The position numbers were made by a program, and so were the translations under genes. The notes below the pieces were generated by a model. It made no database searches. It saw only the letters and a list, made by a program, of their open reading frames with translations, and had not been told where the DNA came from. Below are positions 35,832 through 48,920 of a stretch of DNA of 64,000 bases, one piece after another. This DNA comes from Magicicada septendecula (taxonomy: Eukaryota; Arthropoda; Insecta; Hemiptera; Cicadidae): the NCBI GenBank assembly GCA_034769895.1, contig JAWRYS010000738.1, positions 1 to 64,000 on the forward strand, read 5' to 3'. Within the stretch, counting starts at the first letter, position 1. Each line of letters opens with the position of its first letter.

Positions 35832-37334
35832 TTACATGTTTTTTGGATAAGGGGTTTTCTGATAGTACTGTTTCCGTTTACAGTTTCTACTAATGTGTCC
35901 AAATTTCCCGCAGTTATAACATATGTTTTCTTTACGAGGGGTATCACTTGTTTCCTGTCGAGGTTGAGGCTCATTAGATTTACCATGGTTGTGAAAATTG
36001 GTAGGTCTACGAAATGGTCGTCTTTCGCGCTGTGTTCTTGCATCTGTTACCAGGGCTTGCGTTTCATTTCTACGTGGTGCCGTGGATAGCAATGCATGTC
36101 TGTTCTGATCCGCGTACCATACGTTTGACGAGTGAATACTGCATTGTTCTAGATCTGCGAAAGTGTTGGGCCTATTTATTAATGCTAATCGAGATCTTTC
36201 TTCCAGAGATAATCCTACTAAAATGGTATCGACCAAATGTTTCTCACTCCAGTTGACTTGCAGTAGTCGGGAAGACTCTGATGTCTGCAATATAGTGGGC
36301 CAGTCTCTCATGGGCTCCTTGTACTCGAAGTACGGTGTTTCTTTTGAGCTCCTCATAAATTCCTGTGGGAATAAAATGTTTTATAATGGTAGTATGAAGT
36401 TCTTCTACTGGAAGAGTCGAGCTTAATGATTCCAGTACACGATCCTTTAATGGTGGTTTACATTTGGGTAGGAGGACTTTCAAGATTTGCCAATCATTTA
36501 GTTGCTGTAAATCTTTTATTTGTAGGAGGTATTTGATGAAATTTAACAGTTTCGTAATACTTAAGCCATCCGTGTATGGAATTTCTGTTATAATTTTTTC
36601 TACTGGATGCGTGATCTTTCCGTAGAGGTCCACATTAAAATTTACATGTGGTATACTTCTAGAAGGACCTGATGCTGCGTTAGGCGTCGTAAACGCATAC
36701 TTACTGGTGCGATCATGATGACCATTAGGCTGTGTGGCTTCCGATATCGTTAGGGTATTCACGTCTCTATCTGGTAGCTGTTCATGACTCGGTTGTATCT
36801 TCGATACGGTGGGTGATTCGTGATTCGCGGTGGTGGGAGGGTGTTCTAAAGTAGGCGATTGAACTGGGGAAATATATAATTTCTGTAAGGATTGCTCAAT
36901 TTCCTCCATCCTAAATGAGTCGGACATTCTTCGCAATTGTCTTATTATCGTGGGTAATTGCTGTAATGCCTCATCCGCAAATTTTTGCACATCGGGAGGG
37001 AGTACAGTGACGTTGGGCCAGTTTAATAAATTCTTCATCCGGCGGGTTAAATGTTCTATTCTTTGCGTGGTCCGCAATATTACTGCAGGCGATTTTCATC
37101 GTGAAGGGTTTGAGATAATAACGTCAATTCCGTATACTTCGCATAACACGTTTCTCTTTCGCTCTCATAATCGAGTTCGCTTAATCTACCCAACTGCGCG
37201 GGTGTATCTGATCTACTTTCGCGTAACGATTTGCGCAATTCAGAGACTGTTACGTTCGCGTGAGGTAAACCGCGTAAAATAGCTTCGTAGCACAATTCAT
37301 CTTTTAATAATAGATCGGGGTTAAATAAAGCCAT
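35832..37334 (-). pseudogene. gag remnant, U7
   Basis: Block C (36356-35832) has Gln-to-His in SEKHLVDTIL. Block B (37077-36244) has Lys in WQILKVLL. Block A is 37334-37080. Confidence 0.87.
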
Positions 37335-39496
37335 ATTTCCCGGATATTAACCACTATAAGCACTTATTCTACTAATACTAAATCCTATACTACTCTTTCC
37401 TGATTACACAAATAAACAATTTTAATTCGCAGTAAAAATTTACATTGGTTGTGCGAGAATTAAATCTTAGAGAAAGAGAAATCTCACACAGACGTCAATT
37501 TACTTTCAACAAAAGGAGAAATACGTGGTTACTAAGCACGAGACGACACACGCTTGGTATAACAATAGAGGAGGTGTGCTATTGTCTAACTCGACGTGGC
37601 AGAGGGTGACAAGGACAGTTTCGTACAGGCGGCAACAGGAAATTTACCGGTCTGAGTTTGTTGTCAAACCGACACGTTGGTGACTGAAATTTTTGGACAA
37701 GTACGTACCTGGATTTGTATACATGTGTCATATAATGTGTTCATGTGTAAATATGTTAATATGAGTTTACACATATTAAATTCACAATTAATCTTACCTA
37801 TATACTATTCTATTCTAATTATTATTTTCTTTTTATTTTTAATTTACTGGAATATTTTAAAGTAACTGAGTGAATATATCTACAGAGGGGCACATGGTAT
37901 ATGTGTCACGATCTACACAATTATTATTTTTTTTTACAAACCAGCAGAGTGGCGCATTTTATAACGTCTTACCTACGTTATAACACCGGGAACCTGTGCT
38001 TAATTGCCTCGGATCAATTGCACAGGCTGCCATGGTCGTAACCAACTTCTAATTTTTATCTTTACAAGCTGTAGTTAGAATTAAAGGAAATCTTATAGGG
38101 GTGTCTGATGATTTATTCACTCAGTATTATGTGTTATGTAATGACATCTCTTTATTAAATGATTTCTTTAACAGTTCTACATGAGTTTTTCACCATAAGG
38201 TTTTCTTAATAAATAGTTTACAAAATATTTTCTGAAAGGGGCCCACAACAAAAGGATTGTTATGTGCTAGCTTTTCCACGGATCCGGGATATTAATCTGG
38301 TTTGTAAGTTAAGCTCACTTACTCATATACTATCATACTATTTGGGGGCCATTTGAAGAATGGACTTAATTTAACTTTTAGTATCTGTGAAGCTTTATAT
38401 TATAGGCACTACTTGCTACTACAAATATTTTTAGTCGTATGACATACTACATTTAACAAAGTGACTATTATTAAAGTCTTTTATATTGTTATTTAAACTA
38501 TCTTTTACAAATCATCTTTTTTGAATGGTAATTAACCACGGAAGACAAGTCTCCGTGTCACCTGTGATATCCTGAAGTTTACTCCGTGTCCTGGTCCTTG
38601 GCCCTTGGGGTGTCCACAGATGGTTGATCTTTATTTTAGTTTACTTTCCTGCTGAAGTTCCTGAAGTGATTCGGTAATTATGAAGCTGCTATGCTGTTCT
38701 CATAAGTCCGGTAGCTAAGCATCTTTAGTAGTATAACTCGAGTAAATGTTTTTGTTTGCCACAGAAATGCACGTCACATCGTTATTTATAAAAGGTTCTC
38801 ACTTTTGGTACCTCGTACCTTTTTAATTTAAACAAACATTGAGATCTTACACTTAGTTAATAGAGACGTCATCCCTCACACTTATTTATTCCTTTTTGTT
38901 TTAAATGATTACATGTTTACTTTATAACACACTAATTTACCGCTACATTCCTCTGCACATTGTTAAATCTGCACACTAAAACAAACAGATATTGTCGTAC
39001 TTTGGGGCATGGTTCAGGTCTGTAGTGTTTACTGCGAGAACGCTCCATCTCGACTGATTTACTATGTTAGGACAGGTAAGTTAACTGCGCGGAGTTTACG
39101 CATCACCATAAAATAGTTCCACCTTTATTTGATATTTACGGTATTAATGTTTGACCTGACCTTTTAATTATCCAAAGATATGCCTTACTTCAGAATTAAT
39201 TATAGTATACTACTGTGTTGTTGTTTATTTATTTATTAAATTTCAAATTTACAAGTATTATTAGTTTAGTTTATGGGTCGGTATGCAAGTTGGTTCCGGT
39301 TATCGCATGTCGATGCATGGTAAATTATTAAAGGGTTTCTTTACTTTTACACTCGCATTCCTTTTTGTCTTTTTAAATCTCTTTATTAAATATTATTTTG
39401 AGTTATTTAAGGGATTTAAAATTAGTTTAAATGTGCGATTTAAAGAAAAATTTAAATTTCTCTCCTTTTTACAATTCCTATTTTAAAATCGTCACA
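37335..39496 (-). repeat. Leader plus LTR, U7
   Basis: Has the TGACCTGACC duplication near 39155, also found in U9 and U10 but not U8, and one T fewer in the CTAGCTTTTCC run near 38272. Confidence 0.75.
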
Positions 39497-40005
39497 TACT
39501 CCCCCGCTTAAAGAAGACACCGGGTGGGGAAATAGATGTGTTTTCTATGGGTTATTAGGTCAGTAATGTACTGGGAGTATGCTTGGCATTACTGTGTGAA
39601 ATTTCTCTCACTCGTTTCCCTTTTCAAATTTATGAGGTGCATGAGTCACTCTCGACTTACTTCTTCCTATTATTAACATATACAACGCCTTACAAACTAA
39701 TTCTTAGACTACATAAAATTCACACTTTATAAAATATATCGAAAACATACTAAATTCTTCTTAAGACTACTACTTACGACTACTACCGGTTTTTTCTTTA
39801 GTTGTGAGTTACTCTTGTTATAGAATTACTCTTTAAGTAATTTATTACTTAATTATTATTTATATTCGACGTCAGCTGACTTCTCACTTTTCTCTACTTT
39901 CACTGAATAGGATCCAAGGTTGATCAGGCCTCATCCCTATTTATACGATTAGATAATCAAGTGCTTACTCAAGTACTCTTTAGCAGGTATACCTTTTTTC
40001 TACAT

Positions 40006-41154
40006 TTAGTTTGCTTGCACTCTACCATTTCCTTTTTTGTGATAATACTTTATCTGCGAAATATGTGTTCTTCGTACATATTTTTGAGTAGAGGGTTCGT
40101 ACAGGGCTACTGTTACTGGAGTTAAGTACTTGTGAATTTGGTAAGGACCACACCATCGGTATGATAGCTTGGAGGTGGTCTTATCGATTGCACTACTCGT
40201 CGGGTGTGTTCTATACATTACTAAGTCACCGATTTGGTACTTTACTACATTGTTATTATTAATCCGCTCATGATATTTTCGCGATTTCTTTAAGTTTGCT
40301 CTTAAATTAGCGCGAGCTTCATTCCAGATTTTCTTTATATTTTTATCCCTAATTTCATGGGGTAGTAACTCATGTATTTTCCACTTAGTGGATAATGGAT
40401 GGTTAGGTTTGTATTTATACAATAATTCAAATGGCGTAGACTTATGTCCTTCATGATAGGCTGAATTGAAGGCGAATTGTATCCAGGATAGGTTCTGGTC
40501 CCAAGACGTATGGTCGTTTGCATGGTAGGCTATTAAAGCAGATTTTAGGTTTCGCAAATACCTTTCAGCTATATTACCTTGCGGACGATACTCTGTAGTG
40601 GTAATGTGGTCTATCCCTAGTTTGAAACACATGTTCTTGAATTCCTTTGACTTAAACTGGGGTCCGTTATCTGACACTAGATGTACGGGTGTACCGAAAT
40701 CTTTAAATAATCTATCCCGCAATATATTTACGGTGGTCGAAGCTAACGCTCGCCGCATGGGATACATCCAGACAAATTTGGTGAATGAATCTACACAAAT
40801 GAGTAGCATGGTATTTCCTGATTTAGAACGAGGGTAGGGTCCTGAAAAGTCTAAATAAATTTTCGAGAACGGGGTAGTAGGAATTTCTGAGATTAATTGA
40901 CTTATTTGGCTGTTTCTCGCTGGCTTGCTGAGTGCACACAACTTACACCTTTTTACGAAACTAGCTATCTCACTGTTCATATTTTCCCAGTGATATTCTT
41001 TACGAATTCGATGTATTGTTTTATTTATTCCCATATGTGCTCCAATGGTGGAAGAATGGTAGTATTCCATCAGCATAGGTTTAATAATATCAAGGGCAAT
41101 TATTCGTAAATATTTTCCGTTTGCTATTCTATAACATAATACTCTCATACTCAA
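40006..41154 (-). CDS. Integrase domain, U8
   Basis: 382 residues, with Asp33-to-His (EYYHSSTIGAH). This places a His one residue after the position where the family has its first zinc ligand; whether it could substitute is unknown. Confidence 0.93.
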   Translation of the reverse strand: MSMRVLCYRIANGKYLRIIALDIIKPMLMEYYHSSTIGAHMGINKTIHRIRKEYHWENMNSEIASFVKRCKLCALSKPARNSQISQLISEIPTTPFSKIYLDFSGPYPRSKSGNTMLLICVDSFTKFVWMYPMRRALASTTVNILRDRLFKDFGTPVHLVSDNGPQFKSKEFKNMCFKLGIDHITTTEYRPQGNIAERYLRNLKSALIAYHANDHTSWDQNLSWIQFAFNSAYHEGHKSTPFELLYKYKPNHPLSTKWKIHELLPHEIRDKNIKKIWNEARANLRANLKKSRKYHERINNNNVVKYQIGDLVMYRTHPTSSAIDKTTSKLSYRWCGPYQIHKYLTPVTVALYEPSTQKYVRRTHISQIKYYHKKGNGRVQAN

Positions 41155-41267
41155 TATGTATTTTTCTGACTTATTTCCTTTATCGAGTTGTTCTATAATT
41201 GGTCTTAAAAGGGGGTCTTGTTGTTGATACTGAGCTATGTCCGTAAATGCAAGAGGAAATTCGGTAA

Positions 41268-41588
41268 TTAAAGTATTGATAATTGGCGTTTCTCTACTCT
41301 CCTTGCTTTCAGATGTTTTACTAGGCGTGACAGTGTATCGGCAACTACATTTTGGGTACCTCTAATATGTTGTACTTTAAATTTGTAACAATTTAACCTT
41401 AATACCCATCTTCCAATACGACCTAACTGTTTAGGGTGATTTAATAACCAAGATAATGCTTGATTATCCGTTTCCAACAAGAACTCTTTATGTTCTAAAA
41501 AAGGTTTGAACTTCTTAACATAGGGGTCTAATTTTCTTTGGTTATTTTTTTTTAATTTGTTGTCTTTTAGGGGTTTGCCTGTTTTCAC
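41268..41588 (-). pseudogene. RNase H C-terminal remnant, U8
   Basis: 106-residue open segment without private changes. Confidence 0.87.
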
Positions 41589-41626
41589 GATGCTGCGGAA
41601 GACACAGGATTTCGGATCTCCCTGCC

Positions 41627-43129
41627 TTACATGTTTTTTGGATAAAGGGTTTTCTGATAGTACTGTTTCCGTTTACAGTTTCTACTAATGTGTCCAAATT
41701 TCCCGCAGTTATAACATATGTTTTCTTTACGAGGGGTATCACTTGTTTCCTGTCGAGGTTGAGGCTCATTAGATTTACCATGGTTGTGAAAATTGGTAGG
41801 TCTACGAAATGGTCGTCTTTCGCGCTGTGTTCTTGCATCTGTTACCAGGGCTTGCGTTTCATTTCTACGTGGTGCCGTGGATAGCAATGCATGTCTGTTC
41901 TGATCCGCGTACCATACGTTTGACGAGTGAATACTGCATTGTTCTAGATCTGCGAAAGTGTTGGGCCTATTTATTAATGCTAATCGAGATCTTTCTTCCA
42001 GAGATAATCCTACTAAAATGGTATCGACCAATTGTTTCTCACTCCAGTTGACTTGCAGTAGTCGGGAAGACTCTGATGTCTGCAATATAGTGGGCCAGTC
42101 TCTCATGGGCTCCTTGTACTCGAAGTACGGTGTTTCTTTTGAGCTCCTCATAAATTCCTGTGGGAATAAAATGTTTTATAATGGTAGTATGAAGTTCTTC
42201 TACTGGAAGAGTCGAGCTTAATGATTCCAGTACACGATCCTTTAATGGTGGTTTACATTTGGGTAGGAGGACTTTCAAGATTTGCCAATCATTTAGTTGC
42301 TGTAAATCTTTTATTTGTAGGAGGTATTTGATGAAATTTAACAGTTTCGTAATACTTAAGCCATCCGTGTATGGAATTTCTGTTATAATTTTTTCTACTG
42401 GATGCGTGATCTTTCCGTAGAGGTCCACATTAAAATTTACATGTGGTATACTTCTAGAAGGACCTGATGCTGCGTTAGGCGTCATAAACGCATACTTACT
42501 GGTGCGATCATGATGACCATTAGGCTGTGTGGCTTCCGATATCGTTAGGGTATTCACGTCTCTATCTGGTAGCTGTTCATGACTCGGTTGTATCTTCGAT
42601 ACGGTGGGTGATTCGTGATTCGCGGTGGTGGGAGGGTGTTCTAAAGTAGGCGATTGAACTGGGGAAATATATAATTTCTGTAAGGATTGCTCAATTTCCT
42701 CCATCCTAAATGAGTCGGACATTCTTCGCAATTGTCTTATTATCGTGGGTAATTGCTGTAATGCCTCATCCGCAAATTTTTGCACATCGGGAGGGAGTAC
42801 AGTGACGTTGGGCCAGTTTAATAAATTCTTCATCCGGCGGGTTAAATGTTCTATTCTTTGCGTGGTCCGCAATATTACTGCAGGCGATTTTCATCGTGAA
42901 GGGTTTGAGATAATAACGTCAATTCCGTATACTTCGCATAACACGTTTCTCTTTCGCTCTCATAATCGAGTTCGCTTAATCTACCCAACTGCGCGGGTGT
43001 ATCTGATCTACTTTCGCGTAACGATTTGCGCAATTCAGAGACTGTTACGTTCGCGTGAGGTAAACCGCGTAAAATAGCTTCGTAGCACAATTCATCTTTT
43101 AATAATAGATCGGGGTTAAATAAAGCCAT
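41627..43129 (-). pseudogene. gag remnant, U8
   Basis: Block C (42151-41627) ends with Pro-to-Leu (KTLYPKNM). Block B (42872-42039) has Thr-to-Met (KYAFMTPN). Block A is 43129-42875. Confidence 0.87.
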
Positions 43130-45287
43130 ATTTCCCGGATATTAACCACTATAAGCACTTATTCTACTAATACTAAATCCTATACTACTCTTTCCTGATT
43201 ACACAAATAAACAATTTTAATTCGCAGTAAAAATTTACATTGGTTGTGCGAGAATTAAATCTTAGAGAAAGAGAAATCTCACACAGACGTCAATTTACTT
43301 TCAACAAAAGGAGAAATACGTGGTTACTAAGCACGAGACGACACACGCTTGGTATAACAATAGAGGAGGTGTGCTATTGTCTAACTCGACGTGGCAGAGG
43401 GTGACAAGGACAGTTTCGTACAGGCGGCAACAGGAAATTTACCGGTCTGAGTTTGTTGTCAAACCGACACGTTGGTGACTGAAATTTTTGGACAAGTACG
43501 TACCTGGATTTGTATACATGTGTCATATAATGTGTTCATGTGTAAATATGTTAATATGAGTTTACACATATTAAATTCACAATTAATCTTACCTATATAC
43601 TATTCTATTCTAATTATTATTTTCTTTTTATTTTTAATTTACTGGAATATTTTAAAGTAACTGAGTGAATATATCTACAGAGGGGCACATGGTATATGTG
43701 TCACGATCTACACAATTATTATTTTTTTTTACAAACCAGCAGAGTGGCGCATTTTATAACGTCTTACCTACGTTATAACACCGGGAACCTGTGCTTAATT
43801 GCCTCGGATCAATTGCACAGGCTGCCATGGTCGTAACCAACTTCTAATTTTTATCTTTACAAGCTGTAGTTAGAATTAAAGGAAATCTTATAGGGGTGTC
43901 TGATGATTTATTCACTCAGTATTATGTGTTATGTAATGACATCTCTTTATTAAATGATTTCTTTAACAGTTCTACATGAGTTTTTCACCATAAGGTTTTC
44001 TTAATAAATAGTTTACAAAATATTTTCTGAAAGGGGCCCACAACAAAAGGATTGTTATGTGCTAGCTTTTTCCACGGATCCGGGATATTAATCTGGTTTG
44101 TAAGTTAAGCTCACTTACTCATATACTATCATACTATTTGGGGGCCATTTGAAGAATGGACTTAATTTAACTTTTAGTATCTGTGAAGCTTTATATTATA
44201 GGCACTACTTGCTACTACAAATATTTTTAGTCGTATGACATACTACATTTAACAAAGTGACTATTATTAAAGTCTTTTATATTGTTATTTAAACTATCTT
44301 TTACAAATCATCTTTTTTGAATGGTAATTAACCACGGAAGACAAGTCTCCGTGTCACCTGTGATATCCTGAAGTTTACTCCGTGTCCTGGTCCTTGGCCC
44401 TTGGGGTGTCCACAGATGGTTGATCTTTATTTTAGTTTACTTTCCTGCTGAAGTTCCTGAAGTGATTCGGTAATTATGAAGCTGCTATGCTGTTCTCATA
44501 AGTCCGGTAGCTAAGCATCTTTAGTAGTATAACTCGAGTAAATGTTTTTGTTTGCCACAGAAATGCACGTCACATCGTTATTTATAAAAGGTTCTCACTT
44601 TTGGTACCTCGTACCTTTTTAATTTAAACAAACATTGAGATCTTACACTTAGTTAATAGAGACGTCATCCCTCACACTTATTTATTCCTTTTTGTTTTAA
44701 ATGATTACATGTTTACTTTATAACACACTAATTTACCGCTACATTCCTCTGCACATTGTTAAATCTGCACACTAAAACAAACAGATATTGTCGTACTTTG
44801 GGGCATGGTTCAGGTCTGTAGTGTTTACTGCGAGAACGCTCCATCTCGACTGATTTACTATGTTAGGACAGGTAAGTTAACTGCGCGGAGTTTACGCATC
44901 ACCATAAAATAGTTCCACCTTTATTTGATATTTACGGTATTAATGTTTGACCTTTTAATTATCCAAAGATATGCCTTACTTCAGAATTAATTATAGTATA
45001 CTACTGTGTTGTTGTTTATTTATTTATTTAATTTCAAATTTACAAGTATTATTAGTTTAGTTTATGGGTCGGTATGCAAGTTGGTTCCGGTTATCGCATG
45101 TCGATGCATGGTAAATTATTAAAGGGTTTCTTTACTTTTACACTCGCATTCCTTTTTGTCTTTTTAAATCTCTTTATTAAATATTATTTTGAGTTATTTA
45201 AGGGATTTAAAATTAGTTTAAATGTGCGATTTAAAGAAAAATTTAAATTTCTCTCCTTTTTACAATTCCTATTTTAAAATCGTCACA
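43130..45287 (-). repeat. Leader plus LTR, U8
   Basis: Same length as U2 (2158 bp), right-hand marker set, no GACCT duplication. Confidence 0.75.
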
Positions 45288-45796
45288 TACTCCCCCGCTT
45301 AAAGAAGACACCGGGTGGGGAAATAGATGTGTTTTCTATGGGTTATTAGGTCAGTAATGTACTGGGAGTATGCTTGGCATTACTGTGTGAAATTTCTCTC
45401 ACTCGTTTCCCTTTTCAAATTTATGAGGTGCATGAGTCACTCTCGACTTACTTCTTCCTATTATTAACATATACAACGCCTTACAAACTAATTCTTAGAC
45501 TACATAAAATTCACACTTTATAAAATATATCGAAAACATACTAAATTCTTCTTAAGACTACTACTTACGACTACTACCGGTTTTTTCTTTAGTTGTGAGT
45601 TACTCTTGTTATAGAATTACTCTTTAAGTAATTTATTACTTAATTATTATTTATATTCGACGTCAGCTGACTTCTCACTTTTCTCTACTTTCACTGAATA
45701 GGATCCAAGGTTGATCAGGCCTCATCCCTATTTATACGATTAGATAATCAAGTGGTTACTCAAGTACTCTTTAGCAGGTATACCTTTTTTCTACAT

Positions 45797-46945
45797 TTAG
45801 TTTGCTTGCACTCTACCATTTCCTATTTTGTGATAATACTTTATCTGCGAAATATGTGTTCTTCGTACATATTTTTGAGTAGAGGGTTCGTACAGGGCTA
45901 CTGTTACTGGAGTTAAGTACTTGTGAATTTGGTAAGGACCACACCATCGGTATGATAGCTTGGAGGTGGTCTTATCGATTGCACTACTCGTCGGGTGTGT
46001 TCTATACATTACTAAGTCACCGATTTGGTACTTTACTACATTGTTATTATTAATCCGCTCATGATATTTTCGCGATTTCTTTAAGTTTGCTCTTAAATTA
46101 GCGCGAGCTTCATTCCAGATTTTCTTTATATTTTTATCCCTAATTTCATGGGGTAGTAACTCATGTATTTTCCACTTAGTGGATAATGGATGGTTAGGTT
46201 TGTATTTATACAATAATTCAAATGGCGTAGACTTATGTCCTTCATGATAGGCTGAATTGAAGGCGAATTGTATCCAGGATAGGTTCTGGTCCCAAGACGT
46301 ATGGTCGTTTGCATGGTAGGCTATTAAAGCAGATTTTAGGTTTCGCAAATACCTTTCAGCTATATTACCTTGCGGACGATACTCTGTAGTGGTAATGTGG
46401 TCTATCCCTAGTTTGAAACACATGTTCTTGAATTCCTTTGACTTAAACTGGGGTCCGTTATCTGACACTAGATGTACGGGTGTACCGAAATCTTTAAATA
46501 ATCTATCCCGCAATATATTTACGGTGGTCGAAGCTAACGCTCGCCGCATGGGATACATCCAGACAAATTTGGTGAATGAATCTACACAAATGAGTAGCAT
46601 GGTATTTCCTGATTTAGAACGAGGGTAGGGTCCTGAAAAGTCTAAATAAATTTTCGAGAACGGGGTAGTAGGAATTTCTGAGATTAATTGACTTATTTGG
46701 CTGTTTCTCGCTGGCTTGCTGAGTGCACACAACTTACACCTTTTTACGAAACTAGCTATCTCACTGTTCATATTTTCCCAGTGATATTCTTTACGAATTC
46801 GATGTATTGTTTTATTTATTCCCATATGTGCTCCAATGGTGGAAGAATCGTAGTATTCCATCAGCATAGGTTTAATAATATCAAGGGCAATTATTCGTAA
46901 ATATTTTCCGTTTGCTATTCTATAACATAATACTCTCATACTCAA
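45797..46945 (-). CDS. Integrase domain, U9
   Basis: 382 residues; private Lys-to-Ile near the C-terminus (YYHKIGNGR). Confidence 0.93.
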   Translation of the reverse strand: MSMRVLCYRIANGKYLRIIALDIIKPMLMEYYDSSTIGAHMGINKTIHRIRKEYHWENMNSEIASFVKRCKLCALSKPARNSQISQLISEIPTTPFSKIYLDFSGPYPRSKSGNTMLLICVDSFTKFVWMYPMRRALASTTVNILRDRLFKDFGTPVHLVSDNGPQFKSKEFKNMCFKLGIDHITTTEYRPQGNIAERYLRNLKSALIAYHANDHTSWDQNLSWIQFAFNSAYHEGHKSTPFELLYKYKPNHPLSTKWKIHELLPHEIRDKNIKKIWNEARANLRANLKKSRKYHERINNNNVVKYQIGDLVMYRTHPTSSAIDKTTSKLSYRWCGPYQIHKYLTPVTVALYEPSTQKYVRRTHISQIKYYHKIGNGRVQAN

Positions 46946-47058
46946 TATGTATTTTTCTGACTTATTTCCTTTATCGAGTTGTTCTATAATTGGTCTTAAA
47001 AGGGGGTCTTGTTGTTGATACTGAGCTATGTCCGTAAATGCAAGAGGAAATTCGGTAA

Positions 47059-47379
47059 TTAAAGTATTGATAATTGGCGTTTCTCTACTCTCCTTGCTTT
47101 CAGATGTTTTACTAGGCGTGACAGTGTATCGGCAACTACATTTTGGGTACCTCTAATATGTTGTACTTTAAATTTGTAACAATTTAACCTTAATACCCAT
47201 CTTCCAATACGACCTAACTGTTTAGGGTGATTTAATAACCAAGATAATGCTTGATTATCCGTTTCCAACAAGAACTCTTTATGTTCTAAAAAGGGTTTGA
47301 ACTTCTTAACATAGGGGTCTAATTTTCTTTGGTTATTTTTTTTTAATTTGTTGTCTTTTAGGGGTTTGCCTGTTTTCAC
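47059..47379 (-). pseudogene. RNase H C-terminal remnant, U9
   Basis: 106-residue open segment; one silent A-to-G change in the KPF region near 47293. Confidence 0.87.
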
Positions 47380-47417
47380 GATGCTGCGGAAGACACAGGA
47401 TTTCGGATCTCCCTGCC

Positions 47418-48920
47418 TTACATGTTTTTTGGATAAGGGGTTTTCTGATAGTACTGTTTCCGTTTACAGTTTCTACTAATGTGTCCAAATTTCCCGCAGT
47501 TATAACATATGTTTTCTTTACGAGGGGTATCACTTGTTTCCTGTCGAGGTTGAGGCTCATTAGATTTACCATGGTTGTGAAAATTGGTAGGTCTACGAAA
47601 TGGTCGTCTTTCGCGCTGTGTTCTTGCATCTGTTACCAGGGCTTGCGTTTCATTTCTACGTGGTGCCGTGGATAGCAATGCATGTCTGTTCTGATCCGCG
47701 TACCATACGTTTGACGAGTGAATACTGCATTGTTCTAGATCTGCGAAAGTGTTGGGCCTATTTATAAATGCTAATCGAGATCTTTCTTCCAGAGATAATC
47801 CTACTAAAATGGTATCGACCAATTGTTTCTCACTCCAGTTGACTTGCAGTAGTCGGGAAGACTCTGATGTCTGCAATATAGTGGGCCAGTCTCTCATGGG
47901 CTCCTTGTACTCGAAGTACGGTGTTTCTTTTGAGCTCCTCATAAATTCCTGTGGGAATAAAATGTTTTATAATGGTAGTATGAAGTTCTTCTACTGGAAG
48001 AGTCGAGCTTAATGATTCCAGTACACGATCCTTTAATGGTGGTTTACATTTGGGTAGGAGGACTTGCAAGATTTGCCAATCATTTAGTTGCTGTAAATCT
48101 TTTATTTGTAGGAGGTATTTGATGAAATTTAACAGTTTCGTAATACTTAAGCCATCCGTGTATGGAATTTCTGTTATAATTTTTTCTACTGGATGCGTGA
48201 TCTTTCCGTAGAGGTCCACATTAAAATTTACATGTGGTATACTTCTAGAAGGACCTGATGCTGCGTTAGGCGTCGTAAACGCATACTTACTGGTGCGATC
48301 ATGATGACCATTAGGCTGTGTGGCTTCCGATATCGTTAGGGTATTCACGTCTCTATCTGGTAGCTGTTCATGATTCGGTTGTATCTTCGATACGGTGGGT
48401 GATTCGTGATTCGCGGTGGTGGGAGGGTGTTCTAAAGTAGGCGATTGAACTGGGGAAATATATAATTTCTGTAAGGATTGCTCAATTTCCTCCATCCTAA
48501 ATGAGTCGGACATTCTTCGCAATTGTCTTATTATCGTGGGTAATTGCTGTAATGCCTCATCCGCAAATTTTTGCACATCGGGAGGGAGTACAGTGACGTT
48601 GGGCCAGTTTAATAAATTCTTCATCCGGCGGGTTAAATGTTCTATTCTTTGCGTGGTCCGCAATATTACTGCAGGCGATTTTCATCGTGAAGGGTTTGAG
48701 ATAATAACGTCAATTCCGTATACTTCGCATAACACGTTTCTCTTTCGCTCTCATAATCGAGTTCGCTTAATCTACCCAACTGCGCGGGTGTATCTGATCT
48801 ACTTTCGCGTAACGATTTGCGCAATTCAGAGACTGTTACGTTCGCGTGAGGTAAACCGCGTAAAATAGCTTCGTAGCACAATTCATCTTTTAATAATAGA
48901 TCGGGGTTAAATAAAGCCAT
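47418..48920 (-). pseudogene. gag remnant, U9
   Basis: Block C (47942-47418) has Leu-to-Phe (RSRLAFINRP). Block B (48663-47830) has Ser-to-Asn (IQPNHEQLP) and Gln in WQILQVLL. Block A is 48920-48666. Confidence 0.87.

Larger units (their letters stand above)
33702..39496 (-). mobile_element. Array unit U7 (5795 bp)
   Basis: The longer period comes mainly from a GACCT duplication in the LTR near 39155. From this unit on, integrase has Asn in NNNNVV. Confidence 0.92.
39497..45287 (-). mobile_element. Array unit U8 (5791 bp)
   Basis: Lacks the GACCT duplication present on both sides of it (U7 and U9), another sign of sequence exchange between copies. Confidence 0.92.
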